Shown here in pieces: positions 38,132 to 46,226 of a DNA stretch of 64,000 nt. The position numbers and the translations under genes were made by a program. Position 1 is the first letter of the stretch, and every line of letters begins with the position of its first letter. The notes beneath the pieces were generated by a model, which did not search any database, was not told the DNA's origin, and saw nothing but the letters and a program-made list of their open reading frames with translations. The stretch comes from CAWIJJ01 sp963836405 (GTDB lineage: Bacteria > Acidobacteriota > Terriglobia > Bryobacterales > Bryobacteraceae). The stretch spans positions 434,001 to 498,000 of the forward strand of contig CAWIJL010000003.1 in assembly GCA_963836405.1 (NCBI GenBank), given 5' to 3'.

Positions 38132-39067
38132 ATGCCGTTTCGTGAACGCGTGAGTGGCTGTCTCAAGGCGCTCGCTATCGGGGATGCCATCGGAAAGCAG
38201 ACGGAGACGCTGAGCCGGGCCGGTGTGGAGCGGTGGTATCCGGACGGCGTTTCCGGGTTCCACGGCAGGCCCGGCGACGTCATCCCGCGTTACTCCGGAA
38301 AGCGATACGAGTGGCGCATCGGCGAGACAACCGACGATACCGAACAAACCCTCGCGGTCGGAAGGGCTCTGCTGCGCGACGGGAAAGCGAACCACACAGG
38401 CATCGGACGCGAACTGCTGCTATGCCGGAAGTCGTTGCACCCGGGTGTGGCGCTGTGGGAGTTTATTCAGGCCGGTGACCCGTCGCGTGTGGCGGCCGGC
38501 GGCGATGGCTGCGGCGCGGCCATGCGCGCCGCGCCGGTGGGAATCTTCTATCGCTCCGCCAACTTGGATGACTTGGTGCAGGGCGCCTGCGAGTGCGCAA
38601 TCCCGACTCACGGCGGCCGGATGGCCATTGGCGGCGCGGCCGCGGTGGCGGGCGCTGTTGCCGCAGCCGTGGATGGCAGGTCCGACACCGCGGTGCTGGA
38701 GACTGCGATGGCGGCGGCGCACATGGCCGAAGGCGCCAGTATGGCGCAGTCGATCGAGGCCCTGCATTCGGAACTCGCCAGAGAACCGCTCGACGCCCGC
38801 GAGATTTCGCGGCGGCACTTCCCAATAGGTGCTGACAAAGTCGTGTCCCTTGCCATCAGTCTGGCGCTGATCGCCCGGTCGGCGTCGGACACGGTGCTGC
38901 TTGCAGCCAATATCGGCGGCGATGCCGACTCGGTCGCATCGATCGGCGGCGCCATCGCCGGCGCGCTGTACCCCGAGTCTGTGAACGAGGACTGGTTCGA
39001 GGCCGTTCGCGCGGTGAACGGCGCGGAGATTCTCGATCTTGCCGCGTCGCTGGCGCAGCTTGCCTGA
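38132..39067 (+). CDS. ADP-ribosylglycohydrolase family protein
   Basis: 311 aa, all-alpha DraG/ARH fold. It removes ADP-ribose from a protein, nucleic acid or small molecule. Binuclear magnesium motifs are present: GDAIGKQTE near residue 17, TTDDTEQTLAVGRAL (TDDT) near residue 67, and GGDADSVASIGGAIAGALYP near residue 270 (GGDxDS). ATG at 38132 is 16 bp after the dehydrogenase stop, so probably the same transcript. No ADP-ribosyltransferase is visible nearby, so the substrate is open. Confidence 0.9.
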   Translation: MPFRERVSGCLKALAIGDAIGKQTETLSRAGVERWYPDGVSGFHGRPGDVIPRYSGKRYEWRIGETTDDTEQTLAVGRALLRDGKANHTGIGRELLLCRKSLHPGVALWEFIQAGDPSRVAAGGDGCGAAMRAAPVGIFYRSANLDDLVQGACECAIPTHGGRMAIGGAAAVAGAVAAAVDGRSDTAVLETAMAAAHMAEGASMAQSIEALHSELAREPLDAREISRRHFPIGADKVVSLAISLALIARSASDTVLLAANIGGDADSVASIGGAIAGALYPESVNEDWFEAVRAVNGAEILDLAASLAQLA

Positions 39068-39076
39068 TTGGTGCCG

Positions 39077-39589
39077 CTAATCCGCGCCGCTGGTGGTCCC
39101 GATTTGCCGGGCGCGAAGGGGCGGCCCCAGCAGTTCCATTCCGTGCTTCTCGAAAACCGGCAGAAGCTTTACCGGATCGGGAGCGGTCCCACGCGGAACG
39201 ACCTGATCGAGCTCCTCAAAAAAAATGTCGAGGCCGCCCGGAACGATGGTGCCAACCATCCGGCCCGGCGCGTCTCCGACGTTTTGAAACGTGTGGCTGC
39301 TGCCGCGCGGCGCGAAGACAGTGTCACCCGCGCTCGCAGAGATCTCCTGGCCGTCCACCTCGAACAGGTATTCCCCCTCGACGATATACCACCACTCGTC
39401 CTGATTGCGATGGCGGTGCAGCGGCGGACCGTGCATCGGCCGCGTCTCTCCTTCGAATACGGCGAACGCGCCGCCCGTGTCGCGGCTCGAAATCGTAATC
39501 TTCACCTCTTCGCCAATCACGTTGACGGGCCGGCCATTGCCCCTCTCAACCACCAAAGCCTCACGGCGTCCATCTTCGGAAACAGGCAT
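39077..39589 (-). CDS. Cupin-domain protein
   Basis: 170 aa, one conserved beta-barrel. Motif 1 PPLHRHRNQDEWWYIVEGEY gives the His/His/Glu metal set and motif 2 GDTVFAPRGSSHTFQNVGD the last histidine. Resembles quercetin-dioxygenase-like single-domain cupins, substrate unknown. The ATG at 39589 is preceded by GGAGGAG 9 nt upstream; a TTG at 39607 would overlap that site. Convergent with the glycohydrolase. Confidence 0.9.
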   Translation of the reverse strand: MPVSEDGRREALVVERGNGRPVNVIGEEVKITISSRDTGGAFAVFEGETRPMHGPPLHRHRNQDEWWYIVEGEYLFEVDGQEISASAGDTVFAPRGSSHTFQNVGDAPGRMVGTIVPGGLDIFFEELDQVVPRGTAPDPVKLLPVFEKHGMELLGPPLRARQIGTTSGAD

Positions 39590-39702
39590 CCTGTGTCTCT
39601 CCTCCAATTCAAGACGCGGGATCGAGCACCGGAATGGCTCAACTCAAGCATCTTCGCCGAACAGCTATACATGGGCCCTGCCGCACGTATTACAATTTCC
39701 GC

Positions 39703-40413
39703 GTGTCCCTCTCGCGCCGGAACCTGATCGCGGCTGCCGCAACCTTGCCGCGGCTGGGCCGGGCCTTCGCGCAGCCTGCCCGAATCGTCGTTGTGGGCGG
39801 CCATCCCGGCGACCCGGAGTGCGGCTGCGGTGGAACCATCGCGCGCTACACCGAACTCGGACACGAAGTGGTGCTGCTCTATCTCAATCGCGGTGAGGGG
39901 TTCTGCGGGGATGCGCCGCTCGACCGCTGCGCGCGCATCCGCACCGCCGAAGCCCAAAATGCCTGCCGGATTCTCAAGGCTCGCGCCGCGTTCGCCGGCC
40001 AGTACGACGGCCGCTCCATCGTCGATGCGCAACACTACGACGATTTCGCCCGGCTGCTGGCGGCCGAACGCCCCGAAATCGTCTTCACCCACTGGCCTGT
40101 CGACCGGCATCGCGACCACCGCGCCGCCTCCATGTTGACTCTCGATGCCTGGTGGAAGGCCGGCAAAACGTTTGCCCTGTATTATTACGAGGTCGCCGGG
40201 GATACGACGATGTTCGCGCCCACCGAGTACGTCGACATCTCGCGGGTGGAAACGGTCCGGCGCGCGGCATGTTATGCGCACGCCTCGCAGCAGCCGGAGA
40301 AGTGGTACCCGCAACAGGTCGAGATCACGCATCGCCGTGGCGCTGCAGATGGCCTTCCCCAGGCCGAGGCATTTCTGCCTCATCCCGAAGGCCGGCGCGT
40401 CAAACTGCCGTAG
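39703..40413 (+). CDS. PIG-L family deacetylase, Tat-exported
   Basis: 236 aa. Tat signal SLSRRNLIAAAATLPRLGRA. The LmbE/PIG-L fold has GGHPGDPECGCGGTIARY at the zinc site and a second-shell HWPVDRHRDHRAA near the middle. The family usually has HPDD: here the first Asp, the presumed catalytic base, is Gly, while the zinc-binding His and second Asp remain. The likely start is GTG at 39703, which begins exactly at the Tat n-region; TACAAT at 39691-39696 is 6 nt upstream, with no Shine-Dalgarno. A longer frame from 39634 exists but looks non-coding. Confidence 0.85.
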   Translation: MSLSRRNLIAAAATLPRLGRAFAQPARIVVVGGHPGDPECGCGGTIARYTELGHEVVLLYLNRGEGFCGDAPLDRCARIRTAEAQNACRILKARAAFAGQYDGRSIVDAQHYDDFARLLAAERPEIVFTHWPVDRHRDHRAASMLTLDAWWKAGKTFALYYYEVAGDTTMFAPTEYVDISRVETVRRAACYAHASQQPEKWYPQQVEITHRRGAADGLPQAEAFLPHPEGRRVKLP

Positions 40414-40422
40414 CCATCGGTA

Positions 40423-41823
40423 TCATCCTGACCGTGGGGCGGCGCCGAAGATACCGCGAAGCTGGATCAGATCGGCGACCGGCCCGGGCACCATCGTCCG
40501 CCACTCCGGGTCCGCGGCCTGCAATTTTTGAAGCACCTCGCCGGGTGTGATGTGCAATTGGGCGGGATCGAACTCCCGGATCGGTTCGATCGAGCCGTTC
40601 TGGCGGAGATAATCGTAGAGTTGCTTCTGGCGACGCGGCACGGCAAAAGTGTCTGCCGTGGAGAGTTCTCCTGACGTGGGGTCTTTAGTCGGATAAACGA
40701 GCAGGTTGACCGGGCCCTGAAAAAGGCCGCCGAGTCCCTGAAGAATTCCGCCCGGCAGGTCCGCGTAATATCTTTCTTCGAAGATTTCGCTCAGCGTGGG
40801 CACGCCGATCGCCATCGTGATCGTGCCTTTCGTGGACTTGCGCAGGTAACTGGTGACGCTGTCGAAACGGGCGTAGCTGGAAATCAGGACTGTCTTGCCG
40901 AGCACGCCAAGCAGATCCACGCGGTCGAGGAAATCCTGGTGATCGATGACCTTCGCCGACATCAGGTTATTCAGGGTCATTTCCATCAGCACCACCGGGT
41001 CACCGCCCGCTTCGGGATGGTCTTGTTCCTGCTGGCGCTGCGCCCGTGTCAGCATGTCGAGGGTCACGTTCGTTACCGGACGGAAACTGCCGCGCTCAAT
41101 CAGAACACGCTTTCCGTAGAGCACCTCGGAAGGCTGAACCACCTCGCCCGCCGCCGTAAACATAGCGGCGTCGGCCAGACCGTTCTCCACAAGTTGCAGG
41201 CTCATCAGGCGGTTGTCCAGTCCCGCAAAGACCGGGCCGGAGAACTTGATCATGTCCACTTCGATGCGGCGCCGGCTCAGCCCGTCGAGCAGCAGGTTCA
41301 CCACCAGCTTGGGATCCCGATTGTCATAGAACGCCGCGTGGATCAGGTTGACGCCGAGAATGCCGGCTGCGTCCTGCTGGTTCACTGTTTCCGGGTCCGA
41401 CATGGCGAAATGAACGATGATCTCCGACGTTTCGCTGCCCGGAGTGTCCTCGAACCGAATGCCCATCCAGCCCTGTCCCCCGTGGGTGTGGGACTGAGTG
41501 GCTACGGTATCGGCAAAAACAAAATGCGCCTGCGGAATGCCCGGCCTGATTGGCACGCGGCGCTTCAACTGGTCGAACTCGCAGCTCAGCATCGCCTCCA
41601 GCCGGGCGCGGCTGACGTAATGGCCGGTCGGGCCATACAGTTCGTCGCTGACCGCCATGTCATACGCCGAAATCGATTTCGCGACTGTCCCGGACGCCCT
41701 GCCGACGTGAAAGAACCAGCGCGCGACCTCCTGTCCCGCGCCGATTTCGGCAAAGACGCCGAACTTTTCGAGGTCGTTATTGATTTGGAGCGCCTTCTGT
41801 GGGGTGGTGAGTCCAGGTTGCAT
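40423..41823 (-). CDS. Conserved 466-aa protein of unknown function
   Basis: The N-terminus MQPGLTTPQKALQINNDLEK is followed by GVFAEIGAGQEVARWFFHVG and SAYDMAVSDELYG. I recall this AEIGAGQEVAR/SAYDM signature from a widespread uncharacterised family with unreliable functional labels, so I give none. No signal peptide, no membrane helix, no obvious catalytic motif. The frame is open for nine further codons (TDERTILSR) before the ATG, and I recall family members beginning MNERTILSR-like, so translation may start upstream at a non-standard codon (ACG at 41850). Its 3' end is 9 bp from the PIG-L gene (convergent). Confidence 0.8.
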   Translation of the reverse strand: MQPGLTTPQKALQINNDLEKFGVFAEIGAGQEVARWFFHVGRASGTVAKSISAYDMAVSDELYGPTGHYVSRARLEAMLSCEFDQLKRRVPIRPGIPQAHFVFADTVATQSHTHGGQGWMGIRFEDTPGSETSEIIVHFAMSDPETVNQQDAAGILGVNLIHAAFYDNRDPKLVVNLLLDGLSRRRIEVDMIKFSGPVFAGLDNRLMSLQLVENGLADAAMFTAAGEVVQPSEVLYGKRVLIERGSFRPVTNVTLDMLTRAQRQQEQDHPEAGGDPVVLMEMTLNNLMSAKVIDHQDFLDRVDLLGVLGKTVLISSYARFDSVTSYLRKSTKGTITMAIGVPTLSEIFEERYYADLPGGILQGLGGLFQGPVNLLVYPTKDPTSGELSTADTFAVPRRQKQLYDYLRQNGSIEPIREFDPAQLHITPGEVLQKLQAADPEWRTMVPGPVADLIQLRGIFGAAPRSG

Positions 41824-41962
41824 GCGCGAAAGGATGGTGCGTTCATCCGTATTCTACGCCCGCCGCGTTGCGGGCGATGGGGTGAACGAATACCCTGTGC
41901 GCCGGGAGCCGCGAAACGGTGCGCGGCAGTTTCGCATCTACTTCAAATAAGGAGCTTGGGGC

Positions 41963-42100
41963 ATGGAAACAGTCAAAAAGCGGTGGTCCCGAATTGCGGG
42001 ATTGTGGTGTGCCCTCATGCACGAGGACGCAAGTTGGCCGATTCACGGGCGGTACCGCTGCCCGAAATGCCGGCGGGTCTATCAGGCGCCGTGGCGGTAG
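41963..42100 (+). CDS. 45-aa zinc-ribbon-like protein
   Basis: A short gene beginning METVKKRWSRIAGLWCALMH and ending PIHGRYRCPKCRRVYQAPW. RCPKC is one zinc-knuckle half; the upstream Cys and His could be the other two ligands. AAGGAG lies 8 nt before the ATG, ideal spacing. I recall similar short proteins with GxYRCxxCxRxYPVPW from other Acidobacteria. It fills the only gap between two minus-strand genes and its stop is 4 bp from the sugar isomerase stop. Function unknown. Confidence 0.7.
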   Translation: METVKKRWSRIAGLWCALMHEDASWPIHGRYRCPKCRRVYQAPWR

Positions 42101-42104
42101 TTCC

Positions 42105-43019
42105 TCACGCCGCGAGCACGGTCTTCGCGAATTCGTAGCTGCGCTTGACGTCGTCCGAGCGGCTGGCGCTGCTCTTGTAGTCGTTGTCGATGTATCCGCG
42201 CACCTGGTATTTGTTATCGCGCATCAGCCGCAGAATTTCCTTGATCGGCGTGTCGCCTTCTCCCCACGGCAAGCTCACGTTCGCCCTGTTGCGATCCTTC
42301 AAGTAGAGCTGGAAGATCCGCGCGTGGTGGTCTTTCACGAACTGCAGAACATCGGTGTAGCCCCCTCCCACCGCATCCCCGACGTCGAAGCTCAACCAGT
42401 AATTCTTCGATAGCGCCAGCGCCTCTTCGTACTGCTCCGGCTTGCAGATCTGGTCGGGGTTGGTGGAGTTCATGGCGGGCCGTCCTTGAATGCCGATCAT
42501 GACTCCGTGGCGGTCGGCAATGGGCACCAGGCGCCTGGCGGCGGAGAGCGGAATGCCCACCGTCGCGATCTTCGCGCCCAGCGCTTTGGTGATCTCCATG
42601 GTGCGGTTCAGTTCCTCGTCGGTGGTGCCCGTGGAGGTGCTGAACGCGGTCACCTCGATGCCTTTGTCCTCGAACTTCGCGCGGATGCCGCGGAAATAAT
42701 CGAGCGGCACGGTGGCGCGCCACTTCGCGATTGCCGCGCGCGCCTGCGCCCGTTCCTCCGCGGGAACCGAGGCGGCGCGCGCCTTCTCGGACAATTCCAC
42801 GGGCTCGATCAGGGGGGACCAGATATCCACCTCGCCGAGTTGAGCCTCCACCATGCACTGGACCACCACGTCCAGCACGCCGGCCAGCGGCGTTCCGTTG
42901 AAGCTGTAGCTCTGCAAGCCGAACTGGATGCCGTGAAGGACCGAATCGATTTTGGCGAAGGCGTTATGCAGCGGCATGGCGGCTAGTGCGATCTGTCCGA
43001 AACGGCGTCTCGAGAGCAT
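42105..43019 (-). CDS. Sugar phosphate isomerase/epimerase-like TIM-barrel protein, Tat-exported
   Basis: 304 aa. Tat signal (LSRRRFGQIALAAMPLHNAFA), then an AP-endonuclease-2/xylose-isomerase-like TIM barrel: GIQFGLQSYSFNGTPL, KGIEVTAFSTSTGTTDEELN, LSFDVGDAVGGGYTDVLQFV and IFQLYLKDRN, the last resembling the metal/substrate site. Tat export is common for this family in Acidobacteria and Planctomycetes. Reaction unknown. Same direction as the M20 gene upstream (48 bp). Confidence 0.87.
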   Translation of the reverse strand: MLSRRRFGQIALAAMPLHNAFAKIDSVLHGIQFGLQSYSFNGTPLAGVLDVVVQCMVEAQLGEVDIWSPLIEPVELSEKARAASVPAEERAQARAAIAKWRATVPLDYFRGIRAKFEDKGIEVTAFSTSTGTTDEELNRTMEITKALGAKIATVGIPLSAARRLVPIADRHGVMIGIQGRPAMNSTNPDQICKPEQYEEALALSKNYWLSFDVGDAVGGGYTDVLQFVKDHHARIFQLYLKDRNRANVSLPWGEGDTPIKEILRLMRDNKYQVRGYIDNDYKSSASRSDDVKRSYEFAKTVLAA

Positions 43020-43067
43020 CGCTGGATCTCCTTTCCGCGGGCGGCGCGGTTTTTCATTCTATCCCGG

Positions 43068-44295
43068 TTACCGCGCCAGGGCGACGGCCAGGAGCAGCGC
43101 GCGCTCCGTGCCGCGTTCCGAATCGCGGGAGTCGAAGCTCTCGTCAAGCGAGTGGGCGCCCATTCCGCCTCCGCCTCCGCCGATTGTTATGGCAGGAATT
43201 CCCAGGCTCATCGGCACGTTCGAATCGGTGGAACCCTCGCGCAGGGTGACAGTCGTCCCCAAGGCCTGCGTCACCTCGAGGGCGGTGCGCACGATCGGGC
43301 TGTCGGCGGGAGTTTGACCGGCGGGCCGCACACCCACGCTTTCCGCCTGCACGGTGACCGGACCCCGGTTGTTCCAGCGGCGGTTCTCCTCTTCCGCCGC
43401 CTGCCGGATGACGGCGTGGAAACGGTCGTCCAGGGACTTGAGCGATGCGGGGTCGGCCGAGCGCATGTCCACCTCCATCCAGCCTTCGAACGGGATGGCG
43501 TTGACCGAAGTGCCGCCGCCCACACGGCCCACGTTGAAGGTAGTCTTAGGCTGCGACGGCACCTGCAATTCGTCGATCTTCGCGATGGAGCGGCCCATCG
43601 CTTGTATGGGGTTGGCCATTCCGAAATCGCCGAAGCTGTGCCCACCCGGACCCTTGAAGGTCACGCGATAGCGGTTGCTGCCGACCCCTACATTCGTCAC
43701 GGAAAGGCCGGTGCCGTCCACGGAGATGAACTTGTCGATGCGGTCCTTGAGACTCTCCCCGAACAGGGCCTTCATGCCGCGCAGGTCCCCGAGACCCTCC
43801 TCGCCCACGTCGGCGACGAAGGTGATGGTGCCGGGAGTCTCGACGTGCGCTTCATCGAGCGCGCGGATTACGGCCAGCATTACCGCCAGGCCGCGACAGT
43901 CGTCGCCGATTCCGGGGTCCCTTGAGCACCGCGCCGTCGCGCCTGACCTGCACGTTCGTCCCTTCGGGGAAAACGGTATCCAGGTGAGCGCTGAACACCA
44001 GGTTGGGGCGCGTGGACCTGCCCGGGCGCACGCCGATCACATTTCCGGCGGTGTCCAGGCGAACGTCCTTCAGGGCAAGCTCTCGAAACAGGCGTTCGAG
44101 TTCCCGGCCGCGGGCCTCTTCGTGAAACGGCGGTGCGGGGATCTCGCAGACCCGCGCCTGCAACTCCAGGGTTTTGGGTTCGTTCCGGCGCGCGGCTTCC
44201 ATGGCCGCGCGAATCGCGGGGTCGCGAAGAAGCTCGGCCGGAGTCTGGGCCGCCGCCAGGGCAGCCCAGGCGGAAAAAAGGAGAGCGTACTTCAT
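43068..44295 (-). pseudogene. M20 family metallopeptidase, exported, split by one frameshift
   Basis: Two frames add up to one M20 peptidase. The N-terminal part (44295 down to about 43917) has a Sec signal (LLFSAWAALAAAQ) and the first zinc site SAHLDTVFPEG. The C-terminal part (43916-43068) has VADVGEEGLGD (catalytic Glu pair), the dimerisation domain (FKGPGGHSFGDFGM) and GAHSLDESF. Dropping one base of the GGGG run at 43914-43917 restores GPGIGDDCRGLAVML with the bridging Asp and about 408 aa, the normal length. Either a true lesion or a sequencing error at a homopolymer. Resembles carboxypeptidase/dipeptidase-type M20 enzymes. Confidence 0.85.
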
Positions 44296-44355
44296 GGCGC
44301 TCCCGCCAGCTTAGCGCACCGGACCCGGCGAGCCGGAGTGCTACGATTTGTATAA

Positions 44356-45411
44356 ATGCACATACCGGATGGATACCTCAGCCCGGCCACCTGCGCGGCG
44401 CTGTACGCGGGGTCCGCGCCTTTCTGGTATGTGGCTCTGCGGCGGGTGAAGGCGGCCCTGCATACGCGGGTAATTCCCCTGCTGTCTCTGTTTGCGGCGT
44501 TTTCCTTCGTGATCATGATGTTCAACCTGCCGCTGCCGGGCGGCACCACCGGCCATGCCGTCGGCGTGGGATTGGCGGCGGTGGTGCTCGGTCCGTGGGC
44601 GTCCATGATCGCGATCTCGATTGCGCTGATCATCCAGGCCTTCTTTTTCGGCGACGGCGGGATCACCGCGATCGGCGCCAACTGCTTCAACATGGCCGTC
44701 GCGGGATCGCTGACCGCCTACGTCGTGTACAGGGTTGCGGCCGGCACTTCCGCTCTCACGTCTACGCGCCGCGTCGTGGCGGCTGGGATGGCCGGGTACG
44801 TCGCAATCAACGTTTCAGCTCTGCTGGCGGCGGTGGAGTTCGGCATCCAGCCCCTACTCTATCGCGACGCGACCGGTGCGCCGCTCTACTGCCCGTATCC
44901 ACTGTCCATCTCGATTCCGGCCATGATGCTCGGTCATCTCACAGTAGCCGGACTGGCGGAACTGGTTGTTTCGGCGGGCGTGGTGGCATTCCTGCAACGG
45001 TCGGACCCGGCCCTGTTGCGCGCGTCGGCGGGCGTGGTGTCACCGGAGGCGAAGGGGCTGCGTTCGCTGCGTCCCTTGTGGCTGGGCCTGGGTCTGCTCC
45101 TCACCCTCACTCCGCTGGGGATTCTCGCCGGCGGAACGGCCTGGGGGGAATGGGCGGCTTCCGATTTCTCCGATGCGGCGGTGCGCCGGGAGATGGCGTC
45201 CGCCTCCCGCAACCAAGCCCCGCCGGCGCGCGCGCCCCTGGGTCTGGCGCGGCTCGGTTCGGTTTGGACAGCGCCCTTCGCCGAATACGCGCCGCCTTAC
45301 GTCCGCAGCGCGGGCTTCGGGTACGTGCTGTCGGGAATGTTCGGCACCGGGCTGATCGTGCTGGCCGGGCTTGGCTTGGGCCGCCTGGCCCGCGGAAGCG
45401 GCGGCGGATGA
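44356..45411 (+). CDS. cbiM: Cobalt/nickel ECF transporter, substrate-binding membrane subunit CbiM with PDGLE-like tail
   Basis: 351 aa. The mature N-terminus MHIPDGYLSP matches the CbiM/NikM motif in which Met1 and His2 hold the metal. It has seven or so helices, including HAVGVGLAAVVLGPWASMIA and IGANCFNMAVAGSLTAYVVY. After about residue 230 a second part carries TAPFAEYAPPYV and a final helix, like the CbiN-replacing PDGLE domain. TACGAT at 44342-44347 is 8 nt before the ATG, without a Shine-Dalgarno. No room for a cobalamin riboswitch in the 60-bp upstream gap. Nickel versus cobalt cannot be decided. Confidence 0.92.
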   Translation: MHIPDGYLSPATCAALYAGSAPFWYVALRRVKAALHTRVIPLLSLFAAFSFVIMMFNLPLPGGTTGHAVGVGLAAVVLGPWASMIAISIALIIQAFFFGDGGITAIGANCFNMAVAGSLTAYVVYRVAAGTSALTSTRRVVAAGMAGYVAINVSALLAAVEFGIQPLLYRDATGAPLYCPYPLSISIPAMMLGHLTVAGLAELVVSAGVVAFLQRSDPALLRASAGVVSPEAKGLRSLRPLWLGLGLLLTLTPLGILAGGTAWGEWAASDFSDAAVRREMASASRNQAPPARAPLGLARLGSVWTAPFAEYAPPYVRSAGFGYVLSGMFGTGLIVLAGLGLGRLARGSGGG

Positions 45412-46226
45412 AACGCGCCGGATTCGTGGAGCATACCCTCGAGAACCTCTATTCGGCCATGGATCGCGCTCTCTACGCCGAGGCCGTGGCCGGAGGCGGA
45501 GGGTTGCTGCAATCGATCGATCCGCGGGTCAAGGTGCTCGGATTGCTCGGGCTGATCTTGGCGGCTGCACTGGCAGCGCGGCTCTGGGTGATCGCGGCAA
45601 TCCTGGCACTTGCCGTAACGCTGGCCGCGCTCTCGCGGCTATCTGTGTGGGCCCTGGCGCGCAGCGTCTGGCTGGGTGCATTCGTGTTTACGGGCGTCAT
45701 CGCCGTTCCCGCTCTGTTCCTGACGCCCGGAGCCCCGGCCTACCGTTTGCCGGTGCTGGGCTGGACGGTGACGGAGCAGGGAATCCGCACCGCAGCCTAC
45801 CTGCTGTTGAGGGTTCAGACCGCCGCCACGCTGGCGCTGCTGCTGGTATTCACTACGCGCTGGGCCCACGTGCTCAAGGCATTGCGCGCCATCCGCGCGC
45901 CCATCGTATTCGTAGTAATTCTGGGAATGACCTGCCGCTACATCCTGTTGATGCTCGAGACGGCGCACGAAATGTTCGAGTCGCGCAAAAGCCGGACCGT
46001 GGGCGACGCAACCGGGCCGGAGCGCCGACGCCTGGCGGTTTCGAGCGCCGGGGTGCTGCTCGGTAAGACCCTGCACCTGAGCGGCGAGGTCTATCTCGCA
46101 ATGCAGGCGCGCGGCTTCCGCGGCGAGGTGTACGTCCTCGACGATTTCCACATGCGGAACCGCGATTGGGCCGCGCTTGCGCTGTTCGCGGCGCTGTTCG
46201 CGGCGGCCGTGTGGGCGGGACGATGA
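45408..46226 (+). CDS. cbiQ: Cobalt/nickel ECF transporter transmembrane protein CbiQ
   Basis: 272 aa, about five helices, the T component that couples ATPase and CbiM. Characteristic: SIDPRVKVLGLLGLILAAAL near the start and the cytoplasmic coupling helices MLETAHEMFESRKSRTVGD and LAMQARGFRGEVY (ARG signature). ATG at 45408 overlaps the cbiM stop. Confidence 0.93.
   Translation: MKRAGFVEHTLENLYSAMDRALYAEAVAGGGGLLQSIDPRVKVLGLLGLILAAALAARLWVIAAILALAVTLAALSRLSVWALARSVWLGAFVFTGVIAVPALFLTPGAPAYRLPVLGWTVTEQGIRTAAYLLLRVQTAATLALLLVFTTRWAHVLKALRAIRAPIVFVVILGMTCRYILLMLETAHEMFESRKSRTVGDATGPERRRLAVSSAGVLLGKTLHLSGEVYLAMQARGFRGEVYVLDDFHMRNRDWAALALFAALFAAAVWAGR

Noticed and set aside
36895..38283. A 462-codon minus-strand frame opposite the alcohol dehydrogenase
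   Set aside because: The plus strand encodes a complete dehydrogenase with zinc and NAD motifs; the antisense frame shows none.
44296..44355. A cobalamin riboswitch before cbiM
   Set aside because: The gap is only 60 bp, too short for a riboswitch of about 200 nt.
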